Below, in pieces: positions 1 to 5,244 of a stretch of 5,244 nucleotides of DNA (position 1 is the first letter of the stretch; each line of letters begins with the position of its first letter). The stretch covers positions 1 through 5,244 of the forward strand of contig JAITAP010000203.1 in NCBI GenBank assembly GCA_031284065.1. Direction: 5' to 3'. Below the pieces are notes generated by a model. That model made no database searches. It was not told where the DNA came from and was given only the letters and a program-made list of their open reading frames with translations. Made by a program: the position numbers and the translations under genes. This stretch comes from Prevotellaceae bacterium. GTDB lineage: Bacteria > Bacteroidota > Bacteroidia > Bacteroidales > UBA932.

Positions 1-83
1 TTTTGCTCCGCAGGGCGCTCATACGCCAACGCTATCCCTTTGACAATCTTTTCGCGGAGTTCGTTTTGTTCTGTTTCAGTCAT
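1..83 (-). CDS. Small hypothetical protein, N-terminal part only (cut by window edge)
   Basis: The minus strand from the ATG at 83-81 is open to the left edge for 27 codons plus two bases. It reads MTETEQNELREKIVKGIALA and continues YERPAEQ. The peptide is charged and probably helical, with no signal peptide or membrane segment. It resembles, from memory, the short proteins of about 60 residues (pattern LRxxIVxGLxLAYERL) often found next to zeta-toxin-like kinases in Bacteroidota; their biochemical role is unknown to me. The start codon lies 14 bases after the stop of the zeta-like remnant on the same strand, which fits a two-gene unit. A GAAAG stretch a few bases before the ATG could serve as a weak ribosome site. 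A chance ORF cannot be fully excluded, because only the N-terminus is visible and it is shorter than 30 codons. Confidence 0.6.
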   Translation of the reverse strand, partial: MTETEQNELREKIVKGIALAYERPAEQ

Positions 84-97
84 GGCTTTCAATGGTT

Positions 98-351
98 TTA
101 TACAAAGACACATTCATTAGCTTGCTTTGCCGGTTTTCCGCCTTCCGCAGCTACTTCAAGCGGAGAAATCGAATTTATCGACATTCGTCCGGCTTCAATG
201 GGCACGCTGTCCGCGTTGAAGGGCGAAATGCCTCTTGCCATTTCGTCGGCGTTGACAAACTCTTTGCAGCGCAGCAACTCCGGTAGAATCGTGCAGGAGG
301 CGGTAGTTTTCCCCGCCCATTGCAACCTGCCATGATGTACAGCTGTGCCAT
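98..351 (-). pseudogene. Zeta-toxin-like P-loop kinase remnant, frameshifted in Walker A and truncated
   Basis: From the ATG at 351-349 the minus strand reads MAQLYIMAGCNG and then leaves frame. A second frame continues from about 316 with AGKTTASCTILPELL, then KEFVNADEMARGISPFN and IEAGRM, ending at TAA 100-98. Adding one G to the GGG run at 316-318 joins both parts and restores a Walker A motif, GCNGAGKTT (residues 9-17). This opening (P-loop, then FVNADExARGxSPF and EAGR) is typical of the zeta-toxin/UDP-N-acetylglucosamine-kinase-like ATPases of Bacteroidota, which from memory run to about 200 residues. The repaired reading is only 84 residues. After EAGRM (about residue 57) the tail no longer looks like the family, so the middle and C-terminal parts with the remaining active site are missing. 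Two independent lesions favour a pseudogene, although the frameshift alone could be a sequencing error. The 5' end abuts an AT-rich tandem repeat. The next gene on this strand is the small ORF starting at 83. Confidence 0.75.
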
Positions 352-355
352 CCTT

Positions 356-409
356 AACTTTTAGTTTTTAGTTTTTAACTTTTAGTTTTTAACTTTTAGT
401 TTTTAACTT
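356..409. repeat. Tandem 14-bp AT-rich repeat
   Basis: The unit AACTTTTAGTTTTT occurs three times (356-369, 377-390, 391-404). An extra half-unit AGTTTTT lies at 370-376 after the first copy, and a partial fourth copy AACTT sits at 405-409. The copies are identical. The array fills nearly all the space between the end of the adaptor gene (413) and the start of the zeta-like remnant (351). Its function is unknown. Slippage or recombination at such arrays could explain rearrangement here. No terminator hairpin for the efflux operon is visible in or next to it. Confidence 0.9.
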
Positions 410-412
410 CCC

Positions 413-1471
413 CTACTCCGTCAGCCCTGTTACCTCTTTCACCGCCGTGCCGTTGATGAGGCGGCTTATGCCTGCCGTAACAACCTTTTCGCCGTCGTCA
501 AGCCCGGAGAGAATTTCGTAGGCGTTGCTCAGCCGCTGCCCCAGCGTTACCGTGCGGTGGCTTACCGTGTTGTCGCTGTTGATGACGTACACAAAGCGTT
601 CGTCGGTGCCCGCCTGCTTAATGACGGCTTTGTCGGGCGCTACCACCCTGTTGATGCTGCCGAAGTTGAGCACCACGCGGGCAAACATGCCGGGGCGCAT
701 TTTCAGGTTGCCGTTGCTGTACGTAATTTCGGTGGTGAAGGTGTGGGTCATGTTGTCGATGGTGGGGTACACGAGGTTCACCCGGCCCAAAAAGTTTTCG
801 TCCGGGTAAATATCTACCTTAACGTCGGCGGTCATTCGGGTATTCACCAGCGAAAAGAACTCTTCCTGAACGTTAATCATCACCTTTACGGGCATAAGCT
901 GCTGCACCTGTAGTATGGGCTGCCCGCCGGTCATGTCGCCGTTGTCGAAGAGCCGCTGCGTTACCACGCCGGTGATGGGCGAGAGTAGCCGCGTGTTCTT
1001 CTCAAGGTTGGCGAGCGATTCTTCGGCAACGTTCAGCTGCGTTTCCAGCTGATCGACCTGCTGCTTGGCAATGCCGCCCGTTGCAAACAGCGACTTGGTG
1101 CGCTCGTAGTCCACCCGCAGGTTTTCCACCTGTAGCTTCGATTGCAGGTAGCCGGTTTCCTCCATTTGCACCAGCAGCTGGCCGGCCGTTACGTGGTCGC
1201 CAACCTCCACGAGGATTTTGTTGATGCGCGTGGCGCTTTGGCTGGCAATCATATTTTTTGAGTACGGGCTAATCGTCCCCGTGTACTCGCGTATCTGCTC
1301 CACCGACTGCCGGCGCACCACCTCCGATTTGACCGCGACTACGCTCGCCGAATCCGCCGCTGCCTGCGCCGATTTTGCGCCGCCGCTGCACCCTGTAACC
1401 ATTGCTAATGACGCTACGACGATACCGCCGCCTAATCCCAGAAAGGGAAATGATTTAACTACTTTTTTCAT
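413..1471 (-). CDS. Periplasmic adaptor (membrane fusion protein) of an RND-type efflux system, lipoprotein
   Basis: This 352-residue protein belongs to the HlyD/AcrA/MexA adaptor family, which bridges an inner-membrane pump and a TolC-type channel in the periplasm. The N-terminus has a basic start (MKKVVK), a hydrophobic stretch and a lipobox VTGC with Cys28, so it is probably a lipoprotein. No acidic pair follows the Cys, consistent with a periplasm-facing anchor rather than surface export. Domain order follows the family: first half of the lipoyl-like domain at about 65-103 (INKILVEVGDHVTAGQLLVQ), a helical hairpin at about 104-158, second lipoyl half at about 160-192 (LLSPITGVVTQRLFDNGD), a beta-barrel at about 193-272 (MRPGMFARVVL near its end) and a membrane-proximal domain at about 275-350. 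Length is normal for the family. It lies 57 bases after tolC in the same operon; the leader before its ATG is A-rich (AACAACAACAGC) with no Shine-Dalgarno. Unusually, no RND pump gene follows. The substrate cannot be inferred. Confidence 0.95.
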   Translation of the reverse strand: MKKVVKSFPFLGLGGGIVVASLAMVTGCSGGAKSAQAAADSASVVAVKSEVVRRQSVEQIREYTGTISPYSKNMIASQSATRINKILVEVGDHVTAGQLLVQMEETGYLQSKLQVENLRVDYERTKSLFATGGIAKQQVDQLETQLNVAEESLANLEKNTRLLSPITGVVTQRLFDNGDMTGGQPILQVQQLMPVKVMINVQEEFFSLVNTRMTADVKVDIYPDENFLGRVNLVYPTIDNMTHTFTTEITYSNGNLKMRPGMFARVVLNFGSINRVVAPDKAVIKQAGTDERFVYVINSDNTVSHRTVTLGQRLSNAYEILSGLDDGEKVVTAGISRLINGTAVKEVTGLTE

Positions 1472-1528
1472 GCTGTTGTTGTTATTAAGATTTAAAGTTT
1501 GATTTGCACTATTTTTGATGGATGATGC

Positions 1529-2887
1529 CTAACTGTTTTCCTGCCCCACAATTTTTTCGTAGTCCGCCTTTGCCGACAGGTAATCCGAAATGGCCTGATG
1601 GTAGGAGAACTTGGACTGCATTAGCGCCAGCGCGGAGTTGTTGAGCTCCAGCATGGTGCCCATTCCGGTGTTGTAGCGGTTGCCCGCAATGCGGTAGCCC
1701 TTTTCGGCGAGCTCCACCGCCTTTTTGTTCGACTCCATTTGCCGCACCGCCTTGTTCATGTTGTCCAGCGCCGTGCGGGCCTGCACCGTCAGCGTGCTTT
1801 CAAGGTACTCGCGCTGTAGCTCCAGCTCTTTTGCCTGTATTTTTATTTGCTTTTCCTTAATGGTGTTCGAAAATCCGCTAAAGATGGGGACGTTGAGCTG
1901 TAGCCCAATCGACGCCGCAGGGTCATACCATTTTAACCCGCCGGGAATAACAACTGTCTGTTGCGGCGACATCATATCCGATCCCATCTTGTCGTCGTCA
2001 TCACCCATACCTTGATATTGAATATTCCCGAAAGCCGCCAGCGTGGGCAAATGCTGCGTTCGCTGCAATTGCAGCGATTTTTGCAGCTGTTGCTGCTGGA
2101 TGCCGAGCTGCACCAAGTCGCTGTTGTTGTTGAGCAAAAATTCTCGGCTGATGTCCGCTGCGGTAACGCTTTTTTCAAAGTCTGCAAGGTTACCCTCCGT
2201 TTCCAGCGCCACCTCTACGCTTAGCCCTATCAGCACCTTCAGGTACATTCTTGCCTGCACAATGCCGTTTTCCACCTGTAGCAGGTTAGGCAGCAGGTTA
2301 TTCATCTGCACCTCTGCCGAAATGTAGTCGTACTCTGCCGCCATGCCCGTTTCGTAGCGATGCTTGGCGAGGTCGTAATTTTCCCTGGCAATGCTGTAGC
2401 TCTCTTGCAGCGTCTTATACGAGTCTTGCGCCAGCAAGACGTTGTAGTAGGCTTTGGTAACGTCGCTGCGCAGCGTGATTTTGGAGGCGCGCGCCTTTTC
2501 CGCCGCCAGCTGCATCTCCAGCGTTGTCAGCTGGATGGACTTCCACAGCGCAGGCGCCACTATGGGTATCGAAAGCGAGAGCCCTAAGTTAATGGCGTTA
2601 TCCTGCCCTATCTTTATGCTTGTACCGCCCAGCGCCATTGTTTGCAGCTCCACGTTGCGCGTGTACTGTCCCGTGCCGCTCAGCGAGGGCAGCAGGCCGT
2701 ACCACGCCGCCTTTTGGGAGTAATCTACCCGCTCAATTTCCTTGTCGGCAATTTTAATTGTAGGGTTGTCGTTCAGCGCAATCTCCAGCGCTTTTTTCAA
2801 ATCCACCTTGAGGGTATCCGCCGCCCGCGCCGAAAATCCGCCTGCCAGCGCGAGGTAGCACCCTACCGTCAGCATTACTTTCTTCAT
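1529..2887 (-). CDS. TolC-family outer-membrane efflux channel
   Basis: This 452-residue protein is an outer-membrane factor of the TolC/OprM type, forming the trimeric exit duct of a tripartite efflux pump. Residues 1-22 form a signal peptide with an ARA|AD signal peptidase I site. A Cys at residue 10 is too early to be a credible lipobox. The mature part starts with VDLKKALEIALNDNPTI, the usual first helix. Two outer-membrane-efflux repeats are visible. The first (about 26-222) includes PSLSGTGQY and the helical stretch with YETGMAAEYDYISAEV. The second (about 240-448) includes PTLAAFGNIQYQG, LNVPIFSGF and YNTGMGTMLELNNSALAL. The two YxTGM segments mark the internal duplication. A probable surface loop between strands (about 294-318) contains four consecutive aspartates. 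Its start is four bases after the tetR stop, so the two are almost certainly cotranscribed. No Shine-Dalgarno is seen; the leader is A-rich. The specific family member and substrate cannot be named. Confidence 0.96.
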   Translation of the reverse strand: MKKVMLTVGCYLALAGGFSARAADTLKVDLKKALEIALNDNPTIKIADKEIERVDYSQKAAWYGLLPSLSGTGQYTRNVELQTMALGGTSIKIGQDNAINLGLSLSIPIVAPALWKSIQLTTLEMQLAAEKARASKITLRSDVTKAYYNVLLAQDSYKTLQESYSIARENYDLAKHRYETGMAAEYDYISAEVQMNNLLPNLLQVENGIVQARMYLKVLIGLSVEVALETEGNLADFEKSVTAADISREFLLNNNSDLVQLGIQQQQLQKSLQLQRTQHLPTLAAFGNIQYQGMGDDDDKMGSDMMSPQQTVVIPGGLKWYDPAASIGLQLNVPIFSGFSNTIKEKQIKIQAKELELQREYLESTLTVQARTALDNMNKAVRQMESNKKAVELAEKGYRIAGNRYNTGMGTMLELNNSALALMQSKFSYHQAISDYLSAKADYEKIVGQENS

Positions 2888-2891
2888 TTGT

Positions 2892-3608
2892 TTACGATTT
2901 TTGTTGAGTTGTGTTTTGTTGTTGGTTGCTGCTGCTTCGCCGCTCCGCTATTCCATGCAATGACGCCCGGTTAAGCAAAAACATATCCGATAAATTAAAT
3001 ATTTCGTGCAGACGCTCCATCACCTCCAGCCCCTTTGACGTGGAAATGCCGCACAGGTAGCTGTACACCAAGTTGCCTGCCATTTGCCGCTTGTCGTACC
3101 CCTGCTCCTCAAACATGTTGCTGGTCAGTATGGCGTTGGTAAGGGTCGTTATGAGCACTGCGGCGCTGTTCGCGTCTATGCTTTCCTTAAACAAGCCTTC
3201 CTTTTGCCCGTTCCGCAGTATGTTTTTGGCGTTGCACACATGCTGCTCGCGGTACTGCTGCACGGTGGTCGCAAATACGTCGGGAAAATACTTTTGTATC
3301 TCCCTGAAAAAGTTGCAGCGCAGCTGGAGCATAACCTGCGACGTGGTTTGCGCAAAAGAAATGAGCGTGCCAAAAACGTTGTCGTCGCTGCCGATAATTT
3401 GCTCCACCTCGCGCCGGCTCTGCTCGTAGAAGTAGTGAATACACGCCGCCACAAGGCTGTTTTTGTCCCTGAAATTTTCGTAGATGGTGCGCTTGGAAAT
3501 CCCCATCGACGAGGCAATGTCGTCCATAGTAACCGACTTGCAGCCATGCCCGGCAAAGAGCTCTGCCGCATATTTCACTATCCGTTCCTTTACGTTTTCG
3601 CTATCCAT
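2892..3608 (-). CDS. TetR/AcrR-family transcriptional regulator, probable repressor of the efflux operon
   Basis: This 238-residue protein has the family layout. An N-terminal TetR DNA-binding domain covers about residues 5-55: ERIVKYAAELFAGHGCKSVT, then the helix-turn-helix MDDIASSMGISKRTIYENF and the following FRDKNSLV. An alpha-helical ligand/dimer domain follows at about 60-210. Members usually repress neighbouring efflux genes and release DNA when a small ligand binds. As first gene of its own operon it would also control itself, and a palindrome over the promoter at 3734-3761 is a candidate operator. The start at 3608 gives the usual distance from the N-terminus to the helix-turn-helix. 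The last residues, from about 217, are a polar low-complexity tail rich in Ser, Asn, Gln and Thr, longer than family members normally show. Stop and tolC start are four bases apart. The ligand is unknown. Confidence 0.95.
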   Translation of the reverse strand: MDSENVKERIVKYAAELFAGHGCKSVTMDDIASSMGISKRTIYENFRDKNSLVAACIHYFYEQSRREVEQIIGSDDNVFGTLISFAQTTSQVMLQLRCNFFREIQKYFPDVFATTVQQYREQHVCNAKNILRNGQKEGLFKESIDANSAAVLITTLTNAILTSNMFEEQGYDKRQMAGNLVYSYLCGISTSKGLEVMERLHEIFNLSDMFLLNRASLHGIAERRSSSNQQQNTTQQKS

Positions 3609-3615
3609 AGTGCTA

Positions 3616-3640
3616 TCGCTTTTTGGCTTGCGCCAAGCGA
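3616..3640. promoter_or_regulatory. Inverted repeat just upstream of tetR
   Basis: TCGCTT (3616-3621) and AAGCGA (3635-3640) are perfect 6-bp inverted arms around 13 bases. A second dyad, GCTTG-CGC-CAAGC (3626-3638), lies inside. The element is 8 bases upstream of the tetR start codon, within the predicted transcript leader. It could be a secondary operator or a hairpin in the mRNA leader. It is far downstream of the predicted promoter, so it is the weaker operator candidate of the two palindromes here. Confidence 0.3.
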
Positions 3641-3722
3641 AGAATTTTTATACCTTAAAAAAATATCGTACACGTTACGCGCGGCGCAGCCCGAAGTTGG
3701 CGCACCGCCCCAAAAGAGCCTG

Positions 3723-3751
3723 CAAAAGTAGGAGAAAACTTTAGAAACAAA
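3723..3751 (-). promoter_or_regulatory. Bacteroidota-type promoter of the tetR-tolC-adaptor operon
   Basis: Read on the minus strand, TTTG (3751-3748) is followed after 17 bases by TACTTTTG (3730-3723). This matches the Bacteroidota housekeeping consensus (TTTG at -33, TAnnTTTG at -7) exactly in both boxes, with spacing at the short end of the usual range. Transcription would start near 3717-3719, giving a leader of about 110 bases before tetR. That leader can fold a stem (3702-3708 with 3681-3687, one G-U pair). Confidence 0.65.
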
Positions 3752-3761
3752 AACAGTTTTC
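3734..3761. promoter_or_regulatory. Candidate TetR operator overlapping the operon promoter
   Basis: GAAAACT (3734-3740) and AGTTTTC (3755-3761) are perfect 7-bp inverted arms separated by 14 bases. The element covers the -33 box and most of the spacer of the predicted promoter, where a bound repressor would block RNA polymerase. Size and position suit a TetR-family dimer. The arms are AT-rich, so a chance palindrome is possible. Confidence 0.45.
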
Positions 3762-3776
3762 ATATTTTATTGTGTT

Positions 3777-3800
3777 AAAAGGCCACGAGCGTCCTTTTTT
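3777..3800. other. Small stem-loop followed by a T-run
   Basis: AAAAGG (3777-3782) pairs with CCTTTT (3793-3798) around ten bases, and the T-run continues to 3801 on the plus strand. It resembles a weak intrinsic terminator on the plus strand, but no plus-strand gene ends here. On the minus strand it would lie just after the start site of the distal promoter at 3812-3844 and could attenuate that transcript. The stem is AT-rich and weak. Confidence 0.25.
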
Positions 3801-3811
3801 TGACTTCGGCG

Positions 3812-3844
3812 CAAAGGTAGCGCATACCGCCGCTTTCCGGTAAA
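3812..3844 (-). promoter_or_regulatory. Second Bacteroidota-type promoter, facing tetR
   Basis: On the minus strand TACCTTTG (3819-3812) fits the -7 consensus TAnnTTTG exactly. TTTA (3844-3841), one mismatch from TTTG, lies 21 bases upstream; a perfect TTTG at 3848-3845 is 25 bases away. A transcript from here would start near 3805 and run about 200 bases before tetR. It may be a distal operon promoter or may drive a small RNA or short ORF. Confidence 0.5.
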
Positions 3845-3955
3845 CAAATTCTACTAACACCCCCACAATACCCGACGAAAAACGGATTTTTCACGATGAC
3901 TTGGCATTTTGCGCAGCGGCGGCGGTGCGCCAGAGCGCAGCTTTGGGGAGAGAAC

Positions 3956-4036
3956 CGGCGCAGGGCAGGCCGCTTTGCGCCGCCGGAGGCAAGGGAAAAA
4001 ATCTGCGCAGGCCTGCTTAATCCGCGCCGCCTGCGC
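3956..4036. other. GC-rich stem-loop cluster in the intergenic region
   Basis: Two strong stems are visible. CGGCGCA (3956-3962) pairs with TGCGCCG (3976-3982), with a 13-base loop. GCGCAGGC (4005-4012) pairs with GCCTGCGC (4029-4036), with a 16-base loop. The second overlaps a perfect 10-bp palindrome, GCAGGCCTGC (4007-4016). The cluster could be a structured RNA, a REP-like repeat or simply GC-rich drift. I do not recognise it as a known RNA family. Confidence 0.5.
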
Positions 4037-4094
4037 GCTAAAGCCGCCAATTTGAGGAGCTACCAAGCGCGTAGCAATTTTAGGCGCTGCATTA

Positions 4095-4126
4095 TTTGAT
4101 AAATTCCCAAAAAAGCTGCACCTTTG
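4095..4126 (+). promoter_or_regulatory. Probable serC promoter
   Basis: TTTG (4095-4098) is followed after 20 bases by CACCTTTG (4119-4126). This is the Bacteroidota -33/-7 pattern with one mismatch (C for T) in the first -7 base. The start site would be near 4131, giving a 5' leader of about 50 AT-rich bases before the serC ATG. No Shine-Dalgarno is seen in that leader, as is usual for the phylum. Confidence 0.5.
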
Positions 4127-4180
4127 TACTCTGAATTTTTTACGAATAAAATTTTTTACCCCTTTTGTATTTATCACACT

Positions 4181-5244
4181 ATGAAACAAGTGCACAACTT
4201 TAACGCGGGACCGTGCGTCCTTCCGCGCGCTGCGGTAGAAAAAACAGCGCAGGCGTTGCTCGACCTCAACGGCAGCGGCATGTCGCTGATTGAGATTTCG
4301 CACCGCAGCAAAGATTTTGAGGCCATCAACAACGAGTGCATCTCGCTCTGGAAAGAGCTGCTCGGCATCCCGGAGGGCTACCATGTGCTCTTTCTGGGAG
4401 GCGGCGCCAGCTTGCAATTTTGCATGTTGCCATACAACCTGCTGGGCAAAAAAGCGGCCTACGTAGAAAGCGGGGTGTGGGCAAAAAAGGCGATAAAGGA
4501 GGCGAAGCTATTCGGCGAAGTCAGCGTTATTGCCTCGTCGTCCGACAAAAATTTCTCCTGCTACCCAACCGTCACAGACATTCCCCGCGACGCCGACTAC
4601 CTGCACATTACCACCAACAATACCATCTACGGCACAGAATTTCACGGGAGCATCGACAGCCCCATACCGCTGGTGGCGGACATGAGCAGCGACATTATGA
4701 GCCGCCCCGTAGATGTGTCCAAGTACGGCGTGATATACGGCGGCGCGCAAAAAAACGTAGGCCCCGCCGGCGTTACCTTCGTTATCGTAAAGGAGTCGCT
4801 GCTGGGCAAGGTGCAGCGCGCAATCCCCACCATGCTCGACTACCGCACGCATATTGCCGAAAAATCGCTCTTCAACACGCCGCCGGTATTTGCCGTGTAC
4901 GCAATGTGCGAAACGCTGAAATGGGTAAAGGCGCAGGGCGGATTGCAGGCCATCGCAGCGCTCAACCAAAAGAAAGCCGATTTGCTGTACAGCTACCTCG
5001 ACAACGAAAGCAAAATGTTTGTGGGCGCCGCCGACAAAGCGTCGCGCTCGCTGATGAACATTTGCTTTGTAATGACCGGGCAGTACAGGGACAAGGAAGA
5101 AGAATTCCTGAACACGGCAAAGGCCGCAGGAATGGTCGGAATCAAAGGGCACCGCTCGGTGGGCGGATTCCGCGCCTCTACCTACAACGCTCTCCCACTC
5201 GCCAGCGTGCAGGCGCTCGTGGACTGCATGAGGGAGTTTGAAAA
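4181..5244 (+). CDS. serC: Phosphoserine aminotransferase (3' end just beyond window)
   Basis: The frame from ATG 4181 is open to the right edge, 354 codons plus two bases. Since the family is about 355-360 residues, nearly the whole protein is present. SerC is a cytoplasmic PLP enzyme (class V aminotransferase fold) that converts 3-phosphohydroxypyruvate and glutamate to O-phosphoserine and 2-oxoglutarate. In some bacteria it also acts in pyridoxal phosphate synthesis. Signature parts are all there: FNAGPCVLP at the N-terminus, SHRSKDF with His41 and Arg42 (substrate phosphate binding), the cofactor loop GGGAS at 73-77, Trp100 that stacks on PLP, TTNNTIYGTEF at 144-154, Asp167 in ADMSSD, the Schiff-base Lys191 in GGAQKNVGPAG, and HRSVGGFRASTYNA at 324-337 with Arg331. 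No frameshift is seen. It is divergent from the efflux operon and functionally unrelated to it. In many Bacteroidales serA follows, but that lies outside the window. Confidence 0.97.
   Translation, partial: MKQVHNFNAGPCVLPRAAVEKTAQALLDLNGSGMSLIEISHRSKDFEAINNECISLWKELLGIPEGYHVLFLGGGASLQFCMLPYNLLGKKAAYVESGVWAKKAIKEAKLFGEVSVIASSSDKNFSCYPTVTDIPRDADYLHITTNNTIYGTEFHGSIDSPIPLVADMSSDIMSRPVDVSKYGVIYGGAQKNVGPAGVTFVIVKESLLGKVQRAIPTMLDYRTHIAEKSLFNTPPVFAVYAMCETLKWVKAQGGLQAIAALNQKKADLLYSYLDNESKMFVGAADKASRSLMNICFVMTGQYRDKEEEFLNTAKAAGMVGIKGHRSVGGFRASTYNALPLASVQALVDCMREFE

Larger units (their letters stand above)
3609..4180. other. Intergenic region between tetR (-) and serC (+), 572 bases, no convincing gene
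   Basis: The part up to about 3900 is mostly AT-rich, apart from a GC-rich patch at 3671-3710, and contains the minus-strand promoter candidates, the palindromes and an AT stem-loop GAAAAA-CGGA-TTTTTC (3877-3892). From about 3908 to 4090 the composition turns strongly GC-rich with several stable stem-loops. The last 90 bases are again AT-rich and carry the serC promoter. Open frames across the region lack recognisable domains, credible starts and coding character. A 57-codon minus-strand ORF (3763-3590) overlaps the tetR start by 19 bases; I consider it doubtful. Confidence 0.7.

Noticed and set aside
3..335. 110-codon plus-strand ORF
   Set aside because: It is antisense to the zeta-like remnant, whose minus-strand reading gives recognisable P-loop family motifs; the plus frame has none.
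356..409. CRISPR array
   Set aside because: The repeats are directly adjacent 14-bp AT-rich units without unique spacers, and no cas genes are present.
405..470. Intrinsic terminator after the adaptor gene
   Set aside because: No GC-rich hairpin followed by a T-run could be found between the adaptor stop and the tandem repeat.
3084..3731. 215-codon plus-strand ORF
   Set aside because: It is antisense to tetR, with no domain, no suitable promoter and composition explained by the GC-rich third positions of tetR.
3775..4050. 91-codon minus-strand ORF in the intergenic region
   Set aside because: It runs through a consensus promoter box (TACCTTTG) and through GC-rich stem-loops, and its Arg/Ala-rich translation has no family resemblance.
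3854..4417. 187-codon minus-strand ORF across the intergenic region and serC 5' end
   Set aside because: Its first half is antisense to serC and the rest lies in the GC-rich block; the translation is basic and cysteine/alanine-rich with no domain.
4508..5152. 214-codon minus-strand ORF
   Set aside because: It is antisense to serC and lacks any family signature.
4336..5241. 301-codon plus-strand ORF
   Set aside because: It is a shifted frame inside serC; it is full of Arg and His low-complexity and has no recognisable motif, while the serC frame has all active-site motifs.

Overview
The window looks like chromosomal DNA of a Bacteroidota bacterium, probably of the order Bacteroidales. Three things point there. 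Intergenic -7 boxes match TAnnTTTG (TACTTTTG at 3723-3730, TACCTTTG at 3812-3819). Gene starts have A-rich leaders instead of Shine-Dalgarno sequences. The gene order tetR-tolC-periplasmic adaptor is common in that phylum. The genus cannot be told from the sequence alone.

Layout, left to right. Positions 1-351 (minus strand) hold the start of a small protein gene cut by the window edge (83 to <1). Before it lies a decayed, truncated zeta-toxin-like P-loop kinase gene (351-98), with a one-base frameshift inside its Walker A motif. Positions 356-409 are a 14-bp AT-rich tandem repeat. Positions 413-3608 (minus strand) form a three-gene operon transcribed right to left: a TetR/AcrR-type regulator (3608-2892), a TolC-family outer-membrane channel (2887-1529) and a lipoprotein periplasmic adaptor of the HlyD/AcrA type (1471-413). 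Positions 3609-4180 are non-coding. This stretch holds promoter-like sequences firing both ways, a palindrome over the operon promoter, and a GC-rich block with strong stem-loops. From 4181 to the right edge runs serC (phosphoserine aminotransferase, plus strand), open for 354 codons and probably lacking only its last few residues.

How the genes work together. The adaptor and TolC-like channel are two of the three parts of a tripartite RND-type efflux pump, and the TetR protein is likely its autoregulating repressor. The inner-membrane RND pump gene, which usually follows the adaptor in this arrangement, is absent. The adaptor is followed directly by tandem repeats and the broken zeta-like gene. 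Either the pump is encoded elsewhere or it was lost in a rearrangement here. serC is an unrelated divergent housekeeping gene for serine and possibly vitamin B6 synthesis.

I found no convincing novel multi-gene system. The points most worth a second look are the pumpless efflux operon ending in a decay zone, the Walker A frameshift, and the promoter-spanning palindrome upstream of tetR.
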